Source of the DNA: Anaerolineae bacterium
GTDB lineage: Bacteria > Chloroflexota > Anaerolineae > Aggregatilineales > UBA3940
Assembly (NCBI GenBank): GCA_016926255.1
Contig: JAFGOY010000053.1
Span: forward strand, 1-64,000
Reading direction: 5' to 3'
Length of the DNA: 64,000 nt
Positions 35,947-48,333 of the stretch are shown piece after piece; the stretch's first letter is position 1, and each line of letters opens with the position of its first letter. A program made the translations under genes and the position numbers. The notes under the pieces are model-generated. The model made no database searches. It worked only from the letters and a program-made list of their open reading frames with translations, and was not told where the DNA came from.

Positions 35947-36075
35947 GTGTTAGCACAAAATACAATAGTCGCCATCAGCATCCTTATTATTGTCCTCCTG
36001 GAACTTATTGTCCTTATTAAGAAGGACACGGCGGCTGCCTGGGTAACGGTCAGAGTGTGGCGCGAAGAAAGATAA
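35947..36075 (+). CDS. Leader peptide 2 of the ilv-leu operon (second attenuator)
   Basis: A 42-codon ORF starts at GTG with AAGGAG six bases upstream. Between codons 2 and 24, 16 of 23 residues are Ile, Leu or Val (for example AISILIIVLLELIVLIKK). GGCGGCT at 36030-36036, just after the rich stretch, is complementary to AGCCGCC at 36104-36110, the 5' arm of terminator 2. Stalling on the rich codons would leave it free to antiterminate; full translation would mask it. The hydrophobic run could alternatively be one membrane helix of a tiny protein. Confidence 0.72.
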   Translation: MLAQNTIVAISILIIVLLELIVLIKKDTAAAWVTVRVWREER

Positions 36076-36102
36076 GCGCCAGACAGACCGGAAGGGAACA
36101 GG

Positions 36103-36132
36103 GAGCCGCCTGAAAGGGCGGCTCTTTTAGTT
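36103..36132 (+). terminator. Attenuator terminator 2 (ilv leader)
   Basis: GAGCCGCC (36103-36110) pairs perfectly with GGCGGCTC (36117-36124) around a 6-base loop and is followed by TTTTAGTTT. It competes with the pairing to 36030-36036 described for leader 2. Confidence 0.85.
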
Positions 36133-36166
36133 TAGTAGCAAATGCAGAAACTACAGGAGAAGAAAA

Positions 36167-36370
36167 ATGTTTAATCAAAGTGTGAGAACTATCCCCCCCA
36201 CAGTTCCACAAATACCGATGGCCTTATCAGATGGCCCCTGGGCCAACGCCTGGCACCCGGTATGGGAAGACTCGACTATCACGCGTGAAGCCAGCGCGAA
36301 GCAGGTACAAAAGGCTGATGACTGCTATCAAGCGGCAAACCACGCGAACGAGCCATCCGACCAATCATAA
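36167..36370 (+). CDS. Small ORF between attenuator 2 and ilvD
   Basis: A 67-codon ORF has AGGAGA at 36155-36160 and an ATG at good spacing. The product is polar, with Pro/Trp-containing stretches (PPTVPQIPMALSDG and WANAWHPVWED), no membrane segment, and no family I recognise. It ends 43 bases before ilvD. It may be a genuine small protein or merely keep the mRNA translated ahead of ilvD. Coding potential is uncertain. Confidence 0.45.
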   Translation: MFNQSVRTIPPTVPQIPMALSDGPWANAWHPVWEDSTITREASAKQVQKADDCYQAANHANEPSDQS

Positions 36371-36413
36371 TCGACTATTTATCCGGTTCATCAGCCAGTG
36401 AGGGGTAACGTCA

Positions 36414-38081
36414 ATGCGTTCTGATCAGATCAAAAAGGGAGTGGAACGCGCTCCGCATCGTTCATTGTTGAAAGCCACCGGTGTCCGTGATGAAGACATG
36501 GGCAAGCCGTTCGTGGCAGTCGTCAATTCATACGTCGATATCATCCCCGGACATGTGCATCTTCAGGAATTTGGCACCATTGTAAAAGAGGTTCTCCGCG
36601 AAGCGGGAGCCGTTCCCTTTGAATTCAACACCATCGGCGTCGACGATGGGATCGCGATGGGACATCAGGGCATGAAGTTTTCCCTGCCCAGCCGCGAGTT
36701 GATCGCCGACAGCGTCGAAACGATGATCTCCGCTCACTGTTTCGATGCCATGATCTGCATCACCAACTGCGACAAGATTATCCCCGGGATGCTGATGGCT
36801 TCCATGCGCCTCGACATCCCGACGATTTTCATCAGCGGCGGGCCGATGGAAGCCGGGAAAACCCCGGACGGGCGCGCCGTCGATCTGATCAGCGTATTCG
36901 AGGGTGTCGGGGCCTACAAAGCCGGAACGATTGACGACGCCGAACTCAAAATGCTGGAAGACCTCGGCTGCCCGACCTGCGGATCGTGCAGCGGGTTGTT
37001 CACCGCCAACAGCATGAACTGCATCATGGAAGCGCTCGGCATGGCCCTGCCCTTCAACGGGACGGCGCTGGCAACCGCCGAGGAGCGCAAAGACCTGGCC
37101 CGCAAAGCCGCCCGGCAGTTGATGCAGGTGCTCGAAATGGACCTGACCCCGCGCAAGATCGTCACCCAGGAAGCCATCGATGATGCATTCACGCTCGACA
37201 TGGCGATGGGCGGCAGTTCGAACACGGTGCTCCACGTGCTGGCTATCGCCCGCGAAGCAGGCATCGACTACGACATGAAGCGCATCGGCGAGATTTCCGA
37301 CAGCACGCCCTATCTATGCAAGATCAGCCCGGCCTCCAACGTTCACATGGAAGACCTGCACCGGGCAGGCGGCATCCCCGCCCTGTTGAAAGAAGTGTCG
37401 GATAACGGCAATACGCTCCACCTCGACCGCCTGACGGTCACCGGCAAGACACTGGGCGAGAACATCGCCAGCGCGGAAATAACCGACTACGAAGTCATCC
37501 GCCCGCGCAGCGATCCTTATTCAAAGACCGGTGGGCTGGCGCTGCTTTACGGCAATCTTGCCCCCGAAGGCTCGGTCGTCAAGACCGGGGCAGTCGATCC
37601 CCGCATGCGTAAGTTCAGCGGCCCGGCCCGCATCTACGAGAGCCAGGACGAGGCGATCCGGGGCATCTACGACGGCGAAGTCCAGGCGGGCGAAGTCGTC
37701 GTGATCCGCTACGAAGGCCCGGCGGGTGGACCCGGTATGCAGGAGATGCTCAGCCCGACCAGCGCGATCATGGGGCTGGGGCTGGGCGACAAAGTCGCCC
37801 TGATCACCGACGGGCGCTTCTCTGGTGGGACGCGCGGCGCATGCGTCGGACACGTCAGCCCGGAAGCGGCGGCACGCGGCCCAATTGCGGCAGTTCAGCG
37901 CGGCGACATCATCAGCATCGATCTCGACGCGAGAACGTTAAACATAGAGTTGAGCGACGAAGAAATACAGGCACGGCTGGATGCGCTGCCACCCTTCGAA
38001 ACGAAAGCAACCAGTAAATGGCTGCGACGCTACTCAAAGATGGTTACCAGCGCTTCGACCGGGGCAATTCTGGTTGACTGA
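36414..38081 (+). CDS. ilvD: Dihydroxy-acid dehydratase
   Basis: This 555-residue enzyme has the iron-sulfur ligands in [12 protein letters not shown] and [17 protein letters not shown] and the C-terminal [21 protein letters not shown] signature. It dehydrates dihydroxy-isovalerate and dihydroxy-methylvalerate, the last shared step before transamination to valine and isoleucine. It is the first structural gene of the operon, after the two attenuators. Confidence 0.97.
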   Translation: MRSDQIKKGVERAPHRSLLKATGVRDEDMGKPFVAVVNSYVDIIPGHVHLQEFGTIVKEVLREAGAVPFEFNTIGVDDGIAMGHQGMKFSLPSRELIADSVETMISAHCFDAMICITNCDKIIPGMLMASMRLDIPTIFISGGPMEAGKTPDGRAVDLISVFEGVGAYKAGTIDDAELKMLEDLGCPTCGSCSGLFTANSMNCIMEALGMALPFNGTALATAEERKDLARKAARQLMQVLEMDLTPRKIVTQEAIDDAFTLDMAMGGSSNTVLHVLAIAREAGIDYDMKRIGEISDSTPYLCKISPASNVHMEDLHRAGGIPALLKEVSDNGNTLHLDRLTVTGKTLGENIASAEITDYEVIRPRSDPYSKTGGLALLYGNLAPEGSVVKTGAVDPRMRKFSGPARIYESQDEAIRGIYDGEVQAGEVVVIRYEGPAGGPGMQEMLSPTSAIMGLGLGDKVALITDGRFSGGTRGACVGHVSPEAAARGPIAAVQRGDIISIDLDARTLNIELSDEEIQARLDALPPFETKATSKWLRRYSKMVTSASTGAILVD

Positions 38082-38107
38082 GCATATTAGCTGAGGAGGA
38101 GAGAATT

Positions 38108-39817
38108 ATGACGAAAACCGGCGCTCAAGTGATCTGGGAAGTGCTTGCCAAAGAGGGAGTCGAGATTGTGTTTGGCTACCCTGGCGGAGCAGTGCTTCCT
38201 ACTTATGACGCCCTGCTTGACAGTTCGATCCACCATGTTCGCGTTCGTCACGAGCAGGGCGCGGCTCACATGGCCGATGGTTATGCGCGGGCATCGGGCA
38301 GAGTTGGCGTGGCAATGGCAACGTCCGGGCCGGGCGCGACCAACCTGGTGACAGGTATCGCTACCGCGATGATGGACTCGTCGCCGATTGTCTGCATCAC
38401 CGGGCAGGTCAACAGCGGGGTCATCGGCACCGACGCGTTCCAGGAAACCGACCTGACCGGCGTCACTCTGCCAATCACCAAGCATAATTACCTCGTTACC
38501 AGCGCCGACGAATTAGGCCCGGTTCTGCGTGAGGCGTTTTACGTTGCTCGTTCGGGGCGACCTGGGCCGGTTCTGGTCGATATCACCAAAGACGCGCAAA
38601 ACGGCAAGACCGAATGGGTATGGGATGATCGACCGGTGCGGCTGCCCGGCTACCAGCCCGACCTGCGTGCGCTGCCCGAAGAGTATCAACGCGCCGCCGA
38701 ACTGATCAATAACGCCCGGTGTCCGGTCATTCTGGCCGGTCAGGGTGTGATCATGTCCGGGGCGATGGACATCCTGCGCGAATTCGTCGATATGACCAAT
38801 ATCCCGGTCGCGGAAACACTGTTGGGGATCGGCGGCCTCCCGGCCAGCCATCCCCTCAACCTGGGAATGATGGGCATGCATGGCGAAGTATGGGTCAACA
38901 ACGCGATCCAGGAAGCCGACCTGCTGCTGGCCTTCGGGATGCGCTTCGATGACCGGGTCACCGGCACGCTCTCGACCTACGCGCCCAATGCGGCCAAGAT
39001 TCACATCGACATCGACCCGTCCGAGATCAACAAGGTCGTCCGTGTCGATGTCGGCATCGTCGGCGATCTGCGCGAGACTCTGGAAATCCTGATGCCCGCC
39101 ATCGAACGCGGCGACCGGAACGGCTGGGTAGATCACATCCTCGAACAGAAAAGCGAAGCAGCGGAACGGGACATTGTAGGGCAACCCGAAGGAGGCCAGC
39201 TCTACGCCGCTCATGTGATCAATGACCTGTGGAAGTATACTAACGGCGAAGCGCTGATCGTCACCGACGTAGGGCAGCACCAGATGTGGACTGCCCAGTA
39301 CTATCGCCCTGATAAACCCCGTCACCTGATCACCTCCGGTGGGTTAGGAACGATGGGCTTTGGCCTGCCTGCCTCGATAGGCGCAAAGATGGCCTGCCCG
39401 GATGAAGAGGTCTGGCTGATCGTCGGCGACGGCGGTTTCCAGATGACCGCTTCTGAGCTTGCGACCTGCCGTCAGGAAGGGGTCAAGGTCAACATCGCCC
39501 TGATCAATAACGGCTACCTGGGGATGGTGCGCCAGTGGCAGGAATTCTTCTATGACCGGCGCTACGCAGGCACTCCCAACGTCAACCCTGATTTCGTAAA
39601 ACTGGTCGAGGCGCATGGACTGACCGGTCTGCGCTGCACCGAGCGGGGCCAGGCCGAATCGCTCATTCAGCAGGCCCGTGAGACTGAGGGGACGGTCCTG
39701 ATCGAATTCCAGGTGGTGCAGGAAGACAACGTCTATCCGATGGTTCCGGCTGGTGCTAAATTGAACGTGATGATCCGCCGCCCTGAACCCAATCCTGAAT
39801 TAGCAAGCGAGGTATAG
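38108..39817 (+). CDS. ilvB: Acetolactate synthase, catalytic subunit
   Basis: This 569-residue thiamine-diphosphate enzyme has the conserved Glu in RHEQGAAHMADGYARA, the FAD-region and central domains, and the ThDP motif GDGGFQMTASELATCRQEGV...NNGYLGMVRQWQ near the C-terminus. It condenses pyruvate to acetolactate, or with 2-oxobutyrate to acetohydroxybutyrate. GAGGAG precedes the ATG. It is 26 bases after ilvD and 2 bases before ilvN. Confidence 0.97.
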   Translation: MTKTGAQVIWEVLAKEGVEIVFGYPGGAVLPTYDALLDSSIHHVRVRHEQGAAHMADGYARASGRVGVAMATSGPGATNLVTGIATAMMDSSPIVCITGQVNSGVIGTDAFQETDLTGVTLPITKHNYLVTSADELGPVLREAFYVARSGRPGPVLVDITKDAQNGKTEWVWDDRPVRLPGYQPDLRALPEEYQRAAELINNARCPVILAGQGVIMSGAMDILREFVDMTNIPVAETLLGIGGLPASHPLNLGMMGMHGEVWVNNAIQEADLLLAFGMRFDDRVTGTLSTYAPNAAKIHIDIDPSEINKVVRVDVGIVGDLRETLEILMPAIERGDRNGWVDHILEQKSEAAERDIVGQPEGGQLYAAHVINDLWKYTNGEALIVTDVGQHQMWTAQYYRPDKPRHLITSGGLGTMGFGLPASIGAKMACPDEEVWLIVGDGGFQMTASELATCRQEGVKVNIALINNGYLGMVRQWQEFFYDRRYAGTPNVNPDFVKLVEAHGLTGLRCTERGQAESLIQQARETEGTVLIEFQVVQEDNVYPMVPAGAKLNVMIRRPEPNPELASEV

Positions 39818-39819
39818 CG

Positions 39820-40359
39820 ATGCTGCAAACGTTTACAGTTTACGTCGAAGACAAGCCGGGTGTGTTGAACCGGGTGGCGTCGTCGTTCCGTCGGCGTGGA
39901 TTCAACATCGAATCGCTGGCCGTCGGGCATACCCACAAACCGGGCATATCCCGGATGACAATTGTCGTCGAGGCTGATGGTTTTACGGCGCGGACAATCG
40001 AGGCCAACCTGTACAAGATGGTCAATGTTCTGCTCGTCGAGAACATCACCTACGATGACAAGGTAATCCGCGAACTGGCCCTGATCAAAGTGCGGACATC
40101 GCCGGAAAACCGCCTTGAGATTTTCCAGACGGTGGAAGTTTACCGGTCGAAGATTGTCGATGTGACAACCGAATCGGTGATGGTCGAAGTAACCGGGCCG
40201 ACAGCCAAGATCGACAGCCTGGTCGAGGTTTTTGAACCTTATGGCATCATCGAAATGGTCCGTACCGGCGTGATTGGCATGGGGCGAGGCCCATATGCCC
40301 CGACAATCAGCCCTGAATTTGTTGAGGCAGTAGTACCAGAAGAAGCTGTAGCAAAATAA
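39820..40359 (+). CDS. ilvN: Acetolactate synthase, regulatory subunit
   Basis: This 179-residue long-form small subunit has an N-terminal ACT domain ([20 protein letters not shown], then [10 protein letters not shown]) and a C-terminal ALS_ss_C domain (about residues 85-165). It confers valine feedback inhibition and activates IlvB. Only two bases separate it from ilvB, supporting 1:1 coupled synthesis. Confidence 0.96.
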   Translation: MLQTFTVYVEDKPGVLNRVASSFRRRGFNIESLAVGHTHKPGISRMTIVVEADGFTARTIEANLYKMVNVLLVENITYDDKVIRELALIKVRTSPENRLEIFQTVEVYRSKIVDVTTESVMVEVTGPTAKIDSLVEVFEPYGIIEMVRTGVIGMGRGPYAPTISPEFVEAVVPEEAVAK

Positions 40360-40376
40360 AAAAACCTTTAACCACC

Positions 40377-40418
40377 GTAAAATCCGGGGAAAAGACAGGC
40401 AGTCTCCCCGGATTTTAC
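40377..40418 (+). other. Intercistronic stem-loop between ilvN and ilvC
   Basis: The 14-base arm GTAAAATCCGGGGA at 40377-40390 is perfectly complementary to 40405-40418, with a 14-base loop. There is no U-run, so it is more likely an mRNA processing or stability element than a terminator. Confidence 0.65.
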
Positions 40419-40444
40419 ACAACGAAAGAAAGCGAGACTACACA

Positions 40445-41461
40445 ATGGCAACGATTTACTACGACAAGGACGCCGATCTTTCACTTATCACCTCGAAGAA
40501 GGTGGCGATTATCGGTTATGGCTCACAGGGGCACGCCCACGCCCAGAATCTCTCTGAAAGCGGCGTCGACGTCTGCGCGGCGGAACGTGAGGGGTGCGCA
40601 GCCTGGAATCGCGCGGTGGCCGACGGCGTGAAAGTCCTCCCGACTGCCGAAGCAGCAGCCTGGGCCGACGTGATCATGGTGCTGGTTCCCGATACCGCCG
40701 CCCCGGCGGTGTACGAAAAATTCATCGAACCGCACCTGACCGAGGGCAAAACGCTGATGTTCGCGCATGGGTTCAACATCCGCTACCAGACGATTATCCC
40801 CCCGGCAAACGTCGACGTGAGCATGGTCGCTCCCAAAGCCCCCGGCCACCGCGTTCGTGAAACCTACACCGAAGGCGGCGGAGTTCCCTGCCTTGTGGCC
40901 GTTCACCAGGACTACAGCGGGCAGGCGGAAGCGCAGGCTTTGGCCTACGCCTGCGCACTGGGCGCAGGGCGTGCGGGCGTGCTCAAGACGACCTTCGTCG
41001 AGGAAACCGAAACCGATCTCTTTGGCGAACAGGCCGTATTGTGTGGTGGTGTCTCCGAACTGGTCAAGGCCGGTTTCGAGACGCTGGTCGAAGCGGGCTA
41101 CCAACCAGAGATCGCCTATTTCGAGTGCATGCATGAACTCAAGCTGATCGTCGACCTGATGTACCGGGGTGGACTCAACTACATGCGCTACTCGGTCAGC
41201 GACACCGCCGAACACGGTGACTACAGCTCCGGACGACGCGTCATCACCGAGGAGACGCGCAAGGAAATGCGTGAGATTCTCACCGACATTCAGGAAGGCA
41301 TCTACGCCAAGAACTGGATCGAAGAGAACGAGAAGGGCCGCCCCTGGTTCAACGAGATGCGCACGAAAGAACAGGATCAGCTTCTCGAACAGGTCGGCGC
41401 GAAACTGCGTGAAATGATGCCCTTCCTCGACCCGGTCACGATCAAGCCGGGTGAGGGTTGA
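40445..41461 (+). CDS. ilvC: Ketol-acid reductoisomerase (class I)
   Basis: This 338-residue enzyme has the Rossmann segment [31 protein letters not shown], and the metal-binding C-terminal knot with [17 protein letters not shown] and [15 protein letters not shown]. It rearranges and reduces acetolactate. The length is that of the short class I form. The cofactor loop ([14 protein letters not shown]) lacks the usual Ser/Arg pair, so the NADPH/NADH preference is uncertain. Confidence 0.96.
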   Translation: MATIYYDKDADLSLITSKKVAIIGYGSQGHAHAQNLSESGVDVCAAEREGCAAWNRAVADGVKVLPTAEAAAWADVIMVLVPDTAAPAVYEKFIEPHLTEGKTLMFAHGFNIRYQTIIPPANVDVSMVAPKAPGHRVRETYTEGGGVPCLVAVHQDYSGQAEAQALAYACALGAGRAGVLKTTFVEETETDLFGEQAVLCGGVSELVKAGFETLVEAGYQPEIAYFECMHELKLIVDLMYRGGLNYMRYSVSDTAEHGDYSSGRRVITEETRKEMREILTDIQEGIYAKNWIEENEKGRPWFNEMRTKEQDQLLEQVGAKLREMMPFLDPVTIKPGEG

Positions 41462-41481
41462 TAGATATCCGTTCATAATGT

Positions 41482-41517
41482 CCTGGCAGGCTGTGACTCA
41501 CAACCGGGCCTGCCAGG
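41482..41517 (+). other. Intercistronic stem-loop between ilvC and leuA
   Basis: CCTGGCAGGC (41482-41491) pairs perfectly with GCCTGCCAGG (41508-41517), and a smaller TGTGA/TCACA pairing is possible inside. No U-run follows. Confidence 0.55.
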
Positions 41518-41546
41518 GCATAATCAACAGGGGAGAAGAGACTGCA

Positions 41547-43193
41547 ATGGTTCCCGTTCAAGACAACTACGTAAGGATTTTCGATACCACGCTGCGCGAT
41601 GGCGAACAGTCGCCGGGAGCGACGATGACTTCGCCTGAAAAGATGGAAGTCGCCCGCGCGCTTGCAAAACTAGGCGTGGATATTATCGAGGCAGGTTTCC
41701 CAATCGCCTCGCCAGACGACTTCGAAGCGGTCAGCCAGATTGCGAAGGAGATCGGCAACGCGCCGGGGCCGAGCGGTATGCCGCCGATCATCTGCGGGTT
41801 GGCGCGTGCCAAGAAAGCCGACATCGATTCGGCCTGGGGCGCTGTTCAACATGCCGCCCGCCCACGCATCCATACCTTCATCGCTACCTCGCCGATCCAC
41901 ATGCAGCACAAGCTCAAGATGGACCCGGAGGAAGTCGTCCAGCAGCTAATCGACATGGTCACCTACGCCCGCAGCCTGTGCGAGGATATCGAGTTCAGCC
42001 CAGAAGACGCCGGACGCAGCGACCCGGAGTTCCTGTATGTCGCGTTGGGTGAGGCGATCAAAGCCGGGGCGACGACGCTCAACATCCCTGATACGGTCGG
42101 CTACACCACACCGGACGAGTTCGGCGCATTGATCGCCGGGATCATCGAACATACGCCTGGCATTGAAAATGCAATCGTATCTACCCATTGCCATAATGAC
42201 CTCGGCATGGCGACGGCCAATACGCTGGCTGGAATCCGGGCAGGCGCACGTCAGGCCGAAGTAACAATCAACGGGATCGGCGAGCGCGCCGGAAATACCT
42301 CGCTGGAAGAGGTGGTGATGTCATTGCAGACTCGCAAGCCAGTATTTCAACTGGAAACCGGGATCGACACCACCCAGATCATGCGCGTGAGCCGGATGGT
42401 CAGCAACTTTACAGGCATCACCGTCCAGCCAAATAAGGCGGTGGTCGGCGCGAATGCGTTCGCCCACGAAGCCGGTATCCACCAGGATGGCATGCTCAAG
42501 CACAACGAAACCTACGAGATCATGCGCCCCGAAATGGTGGGGATCAAGAGCACGCTCGTCTTGGGTAAGCACTCAGGCAGGCATGCTCTGCGTTCGCGAT
42601 TGGCTGAACTGGGCTACGACTTGAACGACGAAGACCTGCGAAAGATTTTCGACCGCTTCAAGCACCTGGCCGACAAGAAGAAGACGATCACCGATGCCGA
42701 CCTCGACGCGCTGATGTCAGACGAATTCGATCAGCCCTGCGAAATCTACTGCCTGGAAGGGCTGCAGGTGGCCTGCGGTACAATGGGTCTGCCGACCGCA
42801 ACCGTGCGGATGAGCGGGCCAGATGGCGAATTATTCGTCGAGGCAGCGGTTGGCACCGGACCGGTTCACGCCGCCTATACCGCCATCGACAAAGTGATCG
42901 GGATGCCCGCAAAGCTTCTCGAATTTAATATCAACGCCGTGACGGAGGGGATCGACGCGCTGGGCGAGGTGACAGTTCGCATTCAACGCTCCAATGGTAA
43001 AGAGAACGGCGTCGTCAACCCGCAGCATGATACGGTCAAGCAGCGCACCTTTGGCGGGCATGGGGCCGATACGGATATCATCGTCGCCAGCGCTAAAGCC
43101 TATCTCGCGGCGTTGAACAAGATGCTGGTTGCCTATGGTTACACAAACGAGGCCCAGATGGAATCGGCTGAAGAGCCGGTGCCAACGGCCTGA
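41547..43193 (+). CDS. leuA: 2-Isopropylmalate synthase
   Basis: This 548-residue enzyme has an N-terminal HMGL-like barrel with [36 protein letters not shown] and [19 protein letters not shown]-terminal LeuA dimer/regulatory domain (about residues 395-540) should bind leucine. It condenses acetyl-CoA with 2-oxoisovalerate. The ATG at 41547, preceded by GGGGAG, is chosen over an upstream in-frame start. Confidence 0.96.
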   Translation: MVPVQDNYVRIFDTTLRDGEQSPGATMTSPEKMEVARALAKLGVDIIEAGFPIASPDDFEAVSQIAKEIGNAPGPSGMPPIICGLARAKKADIDSAWGAVQHAARPRIHTFIATSPIHMQHKLKMDPEEVVQQLIDMVTYARSLCEDIEFSPEDAGRSDPEFLYVALGEAIKAGATTLNIPDTVGYTTPDEFGALIAGIIEHTPGIENAIVSTHCHNDLGMATANTLAGIRAGARQAEVTINGIGERAGNTSLEEVVMSLQTRKPVFQLETGIDTTQIMRVSRMVSNFTGITVQPNKAVVGANAFAHEAGIHQDGMLKHNETYEIMRPEMVGIKSTLVLGKHSGRHALRSRLAELGYDLNDEDLRKIFDRFKHLADKKKTITDADLDALMSDEFDQPCEIYCLEGLQVACGTMGLPTATVRMSGPDGELFVEAAVGTGPVHAAYTAIDKVIGMPAKLLEFNINAVTEGIDALGEVTVRIQRSNGKENGVVNPQHDTVKQRTFGGHGADTDIIVASAKAYLAALNKMLVAYGYTNEAQMESAEEPVPTA

Positions 43194-43213
43194 GGATTGG
43201 AAAAGATTTGCTG

Positions 43214-44662
43214 ATGAATTCGACAACCAACCAGAACAGCCAACCACAAACCCTTTTTGACAAGGTGTGGAACGATCATATCGTCGCTCAGGAGCCGGAC
43301 GCCCCGGCAGTCCTCTATATCGATCTGCACCTGGTGCATGAAGTGACCTCCCCGCAGGCATTTTCAGGGCTGCGGGCGCGCGGGCTGAGCGTTCGCCGTC
43401 CGGATAAGACCTTCGCGACGATGGATCACTCGACCCCGACCACGCCGCCTGACGTGCCGATTGCCGATGCGCTGGCAGCCGCACAGATCGAGCAGCTCCG
43501 CGTCAACGCCGGGGAGTTCGGGATCACGCTTTACGATCTCACCTCCGAACAGCGCGGGATCGTCCATGTGATTGGGCCGGAGCTGGGTCTGACCCAACCC
43601 GGAAAGACCATCGTTTGCGGCGACAGCCACACGGCGACACATGGCGCGTTCGGCGCGCTGGCCTTCGGGATCGGCACCAGCGAAGTCGAGCACGTACTGG
43701 CGACTCAATGCCTGCTCCAGAACAAGCCGAAGACCTGCAAGGTGCAGATCGACGGATCGCTGGGCGCAGGCGTGACCGCCAAAGACATCATCCTGGGCCT
43801 GATCGCCCAGATCGGCACGGGCGGCGGCACCGGCCACGTCTTCGAATACTGCGGCGAAGCGATCCGCTCCCTCTCAATGGAAGGACGGATGACGATCTGT
43901 AATATGTCAATCGAGGGCGGCGCGCGGGCCGGGATGATCGCCCCGGACGATATCACCTTCGAGTACCTGGCCGGGCGCGAGTTCGCGCCGAACGGCGGCT
44001 CGTGGGACCAGGCCCTCGTCAGATGGCGGAACCTGCCCACCGACGAGGGCGCGGAATATGACAAAACCGTGACGCTTGATGCCTCGGCGCTCGAACCGAT
44101 GATCACCTATGGCACCAACCCGGGAATGGGAATCCCGATCACCGGGACGCTGCCCGATCCCGATCAGATCGCCGACCCGGTGCAGAAGGCATCGCTCGAA
44201 AAGGCGCTGACCTATATGGATTTACAGCCGGGTGCTGCGCTGTTGGGGAAGAAAGTCGACGTGGTGTTCATAGGATCATGCACCAACTCGAGGATCGGCG
44301 ATCTGCGCGAAGCGGCCCGCCTGTTCGATGGGCGAAAAGTTGCCGGGAACGTAAGGGTGATGGTCGTGCCCGGCTCGCAGGAAGTCAAGCGGCAGGCCGA
44401 AGCCGAGGGTCTCGGCCGGGTGTTCAAAGAAGCCGGAGCCGACTGGCGCGAAGCGGGCTGCTCGATGTGTATCGCCATGAACGGTGACCAGCTTCAGCCG
44501 GGCCAGTATGCGGTCAGCACCAGCAACCGTAACTTCGAGGGGCGGCAGGGCAAAGGAGGCCGGACGTTTCTGGCTTCACCGCTCACCGCTGCGGCGGCTG
44601 CCGTCACCGGTGAAATCACTGACGTTCGCACGCTGCTGCAAGACGCAATCATTATTAACTAG
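43214..44662 (+). CDS. leuC: 3-Isopropylmalate dehydratase, large subunit
   Basis: This 482-residue aconitase-family subunit has [27 protein letters not shown]-type active-site sequence. The 4Fe-4S cysteines are in [13 protein letters not shown] and GCSMCIAMN. With LeuD it isomerises 2- to 3-isopropylmalate, and possibly citramalate in the CimA route. The ATG at 43214 is preferred to a TTG two codons earlier. Confidence 0.96.
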   Translation: MNSTTNQNSQPQTLFDKVWNDHIVAQEPDAPAVLYIDLHLVHEVTSPQAFSGLRARGLSVRRPDKTFATMDHSTPTTPPDVPIADALAAAQIEQLRVNAGEFGITLYDLTSEQRGIVHVIGPELGLTQPGKTIVCGDSHTATHGAFGALAFGIGTSEVEHVLATQCLLQNKPKTCKVQIDGSLGAGVTAKDIILGLIAQIGTGGGTGHVFEYCGEAIRSLSMEGRMTICNMSIEGGARAGMIAPDDITFEYLAGREFAPNGGSWDQALVRWRNLPTDEGAEYDKTVTLDASALEPMITYGTNPGMGIPITGTLPDPDQIADPVQKASLEKALTYMDLQPGAALLGKKVDVVFIGSCTNSRIGDLREAARLFDGRKVAGNVRVMVVPGSQEVKRQAEAEGLGRVFKEAGADWREAGCSMCIAMNGDQLQPGQYAVSTSNRNFEGRQGKGGRTFLASPLTAAAAAVTGEITDVRTLLQDAIIIN

Positions 44663-44730
44663 GGACAGTGAGCCGCGCGCTCGCTGTCCCTGACCGGGTT
44701 TGCGGATTCGTCTGCGCCCGGTTTTGTTTT
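44662..44730 (+). other. Two consecutive hairpins between leuC and leuD
   Basis: GGGACAGTGAGC (44662-44673) pairs with 44679-44690 over 12 bp. A second stem, ACCGGG/CCCGGT, with an internal GCGGA/TCTGC extension (44693-44722) is followed by TTTTGTTTT. The second looks like an intrinsic terminator inside the operon, so expression of leuD-cimA-leuB may be reduced or need read-through. Confidence 0.6.
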
Positions 44731-44756
44731 GCCTGAGAAAAGAGGAGAAACACTTG

Positions 44757-45366
44757 ATGGCACAGTTTACATCACTGACTTCACGAATAGTCCCGCTGCC
44801 GGTCGATCATATCGATACCGACCAGATCATCCCGGCGCGTTTTTTGAAAGTCACCGACAAAGAGGGCCTGGGTAAGGTACTGTTCTGCGACTGGCGTTAC
44901 GAAGGCACGGTGCCCAGCGTCGATGCGGCGGAGAGCGCCACCCCTAAACCCGACTTTGTACTCAACAAGTCCGAATACCAGGGCGCGCAGATTCTGCTGG
45001 CCGGGGATAACTTTGGGTGCGGATCGTCGCGTGAACACGCACCCTGGGCGCTGGTCGCCTATGGGTTCCGGGCAGTCATATCAACCTCATTCGCCGATAT
45101 CTTCTACAACAACGCGCTCAAGAACGGCCTGCTGCCGGTGACCGTCGACAGGGCAACCTACACCGACCTGCTAGACATGGTCGAGGAAACGTCCGCCGCC
45201 ATGCTGACGATCAACCTGGAAGCGCAGGCAACCGAACTACCAAATGGCAAACAGGTACCGTTCGAGATCGACGGTTTTGCAAAACGTTGTCTTCTGCAGG
45301 GGGTTGATCAGCTTGGATATCTGATGTCGTTTGAGGAACAAGTCAAAGCTTATGAGGGGGAGCATG

Positions 45367-45383
<17 letters not shown>
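44757..45383 (+). CDS. leuD: 3-Isopropylmalate dehydratase, small subunit
   Basis: This 208-residue subunit of bacterial LeuD length has DHIDTDQIIPARFLK, FGCGSSREHAPWAL and SFADIFYNNALKNGLLPV. It completes the LeuCD isomerase. AGAGGAG precedes the ATG. Its last 17 bases overlap the chosen start of cimA. Confidence 0.96.
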
Positions 45384-46983
<1,600 letters not shown>

Positions 46984-46985
46984 AA

Positions 46986-48047
46986 ATGGAAGCAAAGATT
47001 ATCCTTCTCCCCGGTGATGGGATCGGCCCGGAAGTCGTTACTGAGGGCGTCAAGGTTCTGGAAACCATTGCCGAACAATACGGGCACTCGTTCACGTTCG
47101 AGAAGCACCTGATCGGCGGCTGCGCCATCGACGAATCGGGCACCGCCCTCTCTGACGAGACGGTCGAGGCATGTCGAACCGCCGACGCGATTCTGCTTGG
47201 CGCGGTCGGCGGGCCAAAGTGGGACGACCCCACTGCGTCGGTGCGCCCGGAACAGGGGCTGCTCAGGCTGCGCTACGATCTGGGACTGTTTGCCAATCTG
47301 CGCCCGGTAACGATCTACCCGCAGTTGATGGACGCCTCCCCCCTGAAACGCGACCGGCTGGAGGGGGTCGATATTCTGGTGGTGCGCGAGCTGACCGGTG
47401 GTGTCTACTTCGGAAAGCCGCGTCTGCGCGAGGAATTCGATGGCGGTATCCGGGCACTCGACACGATGGTCTACACCGATTCGGAAGTGCGGCGCGTGGT
47501 GCGGCTGGCCTTCAAGCTGGCCCAGGGGCGCAGCAAGAAGAAGGTCACCTCGGTCGATAAGGCCAACGTTCTCGAATCGTCCCGGCTGTGGCGGCAGGTC
47601 GCCGGGGAAGTTGCCGGGGAATTCCCCGATATCGAGTTCGAGAATCAACTGGTCGATTCGGCGACCATGCGACTGATCCAGTGGCCCGCATCGCTCGACG
47701 TAGTCGTGACGACCAATATGTTCGGCGACATCCTGACCGACGAGGCGTCAGTGCTGTCCGGGTCGATGGGCCTACTGCCGTCAGCATCACTGGCAGAGGG
47801 ATCGTTGGGGCTGTACGAACCGATACACGGCTCGGCCCCGGACATCGCCGGGAAGGGGATCGCCAACCCAATCGGGACGATCCTGTCGGTGGCAATGCTG
47901 CTGCGCCACTCACTCGGTCTCGAAGCGGAGGCCAGCGCAATCGAGCAGGCGATCGAAAAGACGCTTGAGGCCGGAGTCTTCACCAAAGACCTGGGCGGAG
48001 ACACTTCGACCAGGTCGATGGGCGAGGCAATCTGCGCGAGACTGTAG
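46986..48047 (+). CDS. leuB: 3-Isopropylmalate dehydrogenase
   Basis: This 353-residue enzyme begins [13 protein letters not shown]. It has [21 protein letters not shown], the substrate loop [25 protein letters not shown] and [13 protein letters not shown]. It oxidises 3-isopropylmalate (and methylmalate from citramalate) with NAD. It is the last gene of the operon, 2 bases after cimA, and is followed by a strong terminator-like hairpin. Confidence 0.96.
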   Translation: MEAKIILLPGDGIGPEVVTEGVKVLETIAEQYGHSFTFEKHLIGGCAIDESGTALSDETVEACRTADAILLGAVGGPKWDDPTASVRPEQGLLRLRYDLGLFANLRPVTIYPQLMDASPLKRDRLEGVDILVVRELTGGVYFGKPRLREEFDGGIRALDTMVYTDSEVRRVVRLAFKLAQGRSKKKVTSVDKANVLESSRLWRQVAGEVAGEFPDIEFENQLVDSATMRLIQWPASLDVVVTTNMFGDILTDEASVLSGSMGLLPSASLAEGSLGLYEPIHGSAPDIAGKGIANPIGTILSVAMLLRHSLGLEAEASAIEQAIEKTLEAGVFTKDLGGDTSTRSMGEAICARL

Positions 48048-48067
48048 CAAAAATCACTATACATAGA

Positions 48068-48097
48068 AAGTTGTGGGGATTTTTTACCCCACAACTT
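48068..48097 (+). terminator. Terminator of the ilv-leu operon
   Basis: AAGTTGTGGGG and CCCCACAACTT form a perfect 11-bp stem with an 8-base loop, followed by the T-rich CTCTTTTGTTTT. A related sequence, GGGGATTTTTTA(TTT)CCCCACAAC, recurs at 48415-48439. Confidence 0.75.
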
Positions 48098-48298
48098 ACT
48101 CTTTTGTTTTGGTACTGATTATTTAATGAAATCGGCACCGAATGGAATTTTACAACCTTGCTCGCCAAAACGACCGACGGCGAAGCCGCGATCTACTAAC
48201 TGCATGAGTTTGATCTCGTTGTGCCAGTTAGTCGACGGTTCGGCGAGTCCGCTCCTGCCCCAGACCTACGATCCAAATGAGCATCTAAAAAATTGCTC

Positions 48299-48327
48299 TT
48301 GACAAACACCCACACAACGTTTATCAT
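48299..48327 (+). promoter_or_regulatory. Strong promoter at the head of the structured-RNA array
   Basis: TTGACA (48299-48304), exactly 17 bp, and TATCAT (48322-48327) make a near-consensus sigma-70 promoter pointing into the array. I saw no comparable promoter between it and the Ro gene, so the array may be one long precursor. The roughly 200 bases before it (48098-48298) hold nothing I can assign. Confidence 0.75.
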
Positions 48328-48333
48328 GTTACC

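Noticed and set aside
35636-36413. T-box or other riboswitch as the ilv regulator
   Set aside because: There is no T-box sequence (TGGNACCGCG-like); the two Ile/Leu/Val-rich leader ORFs with terminators explain the region better.
44693-44730. End of the operon after leuC
   Set aside because: leuD, cimA and leuB follow in the same direction with tight spacing and belong to the pathway; the hairpin is treated as internal.
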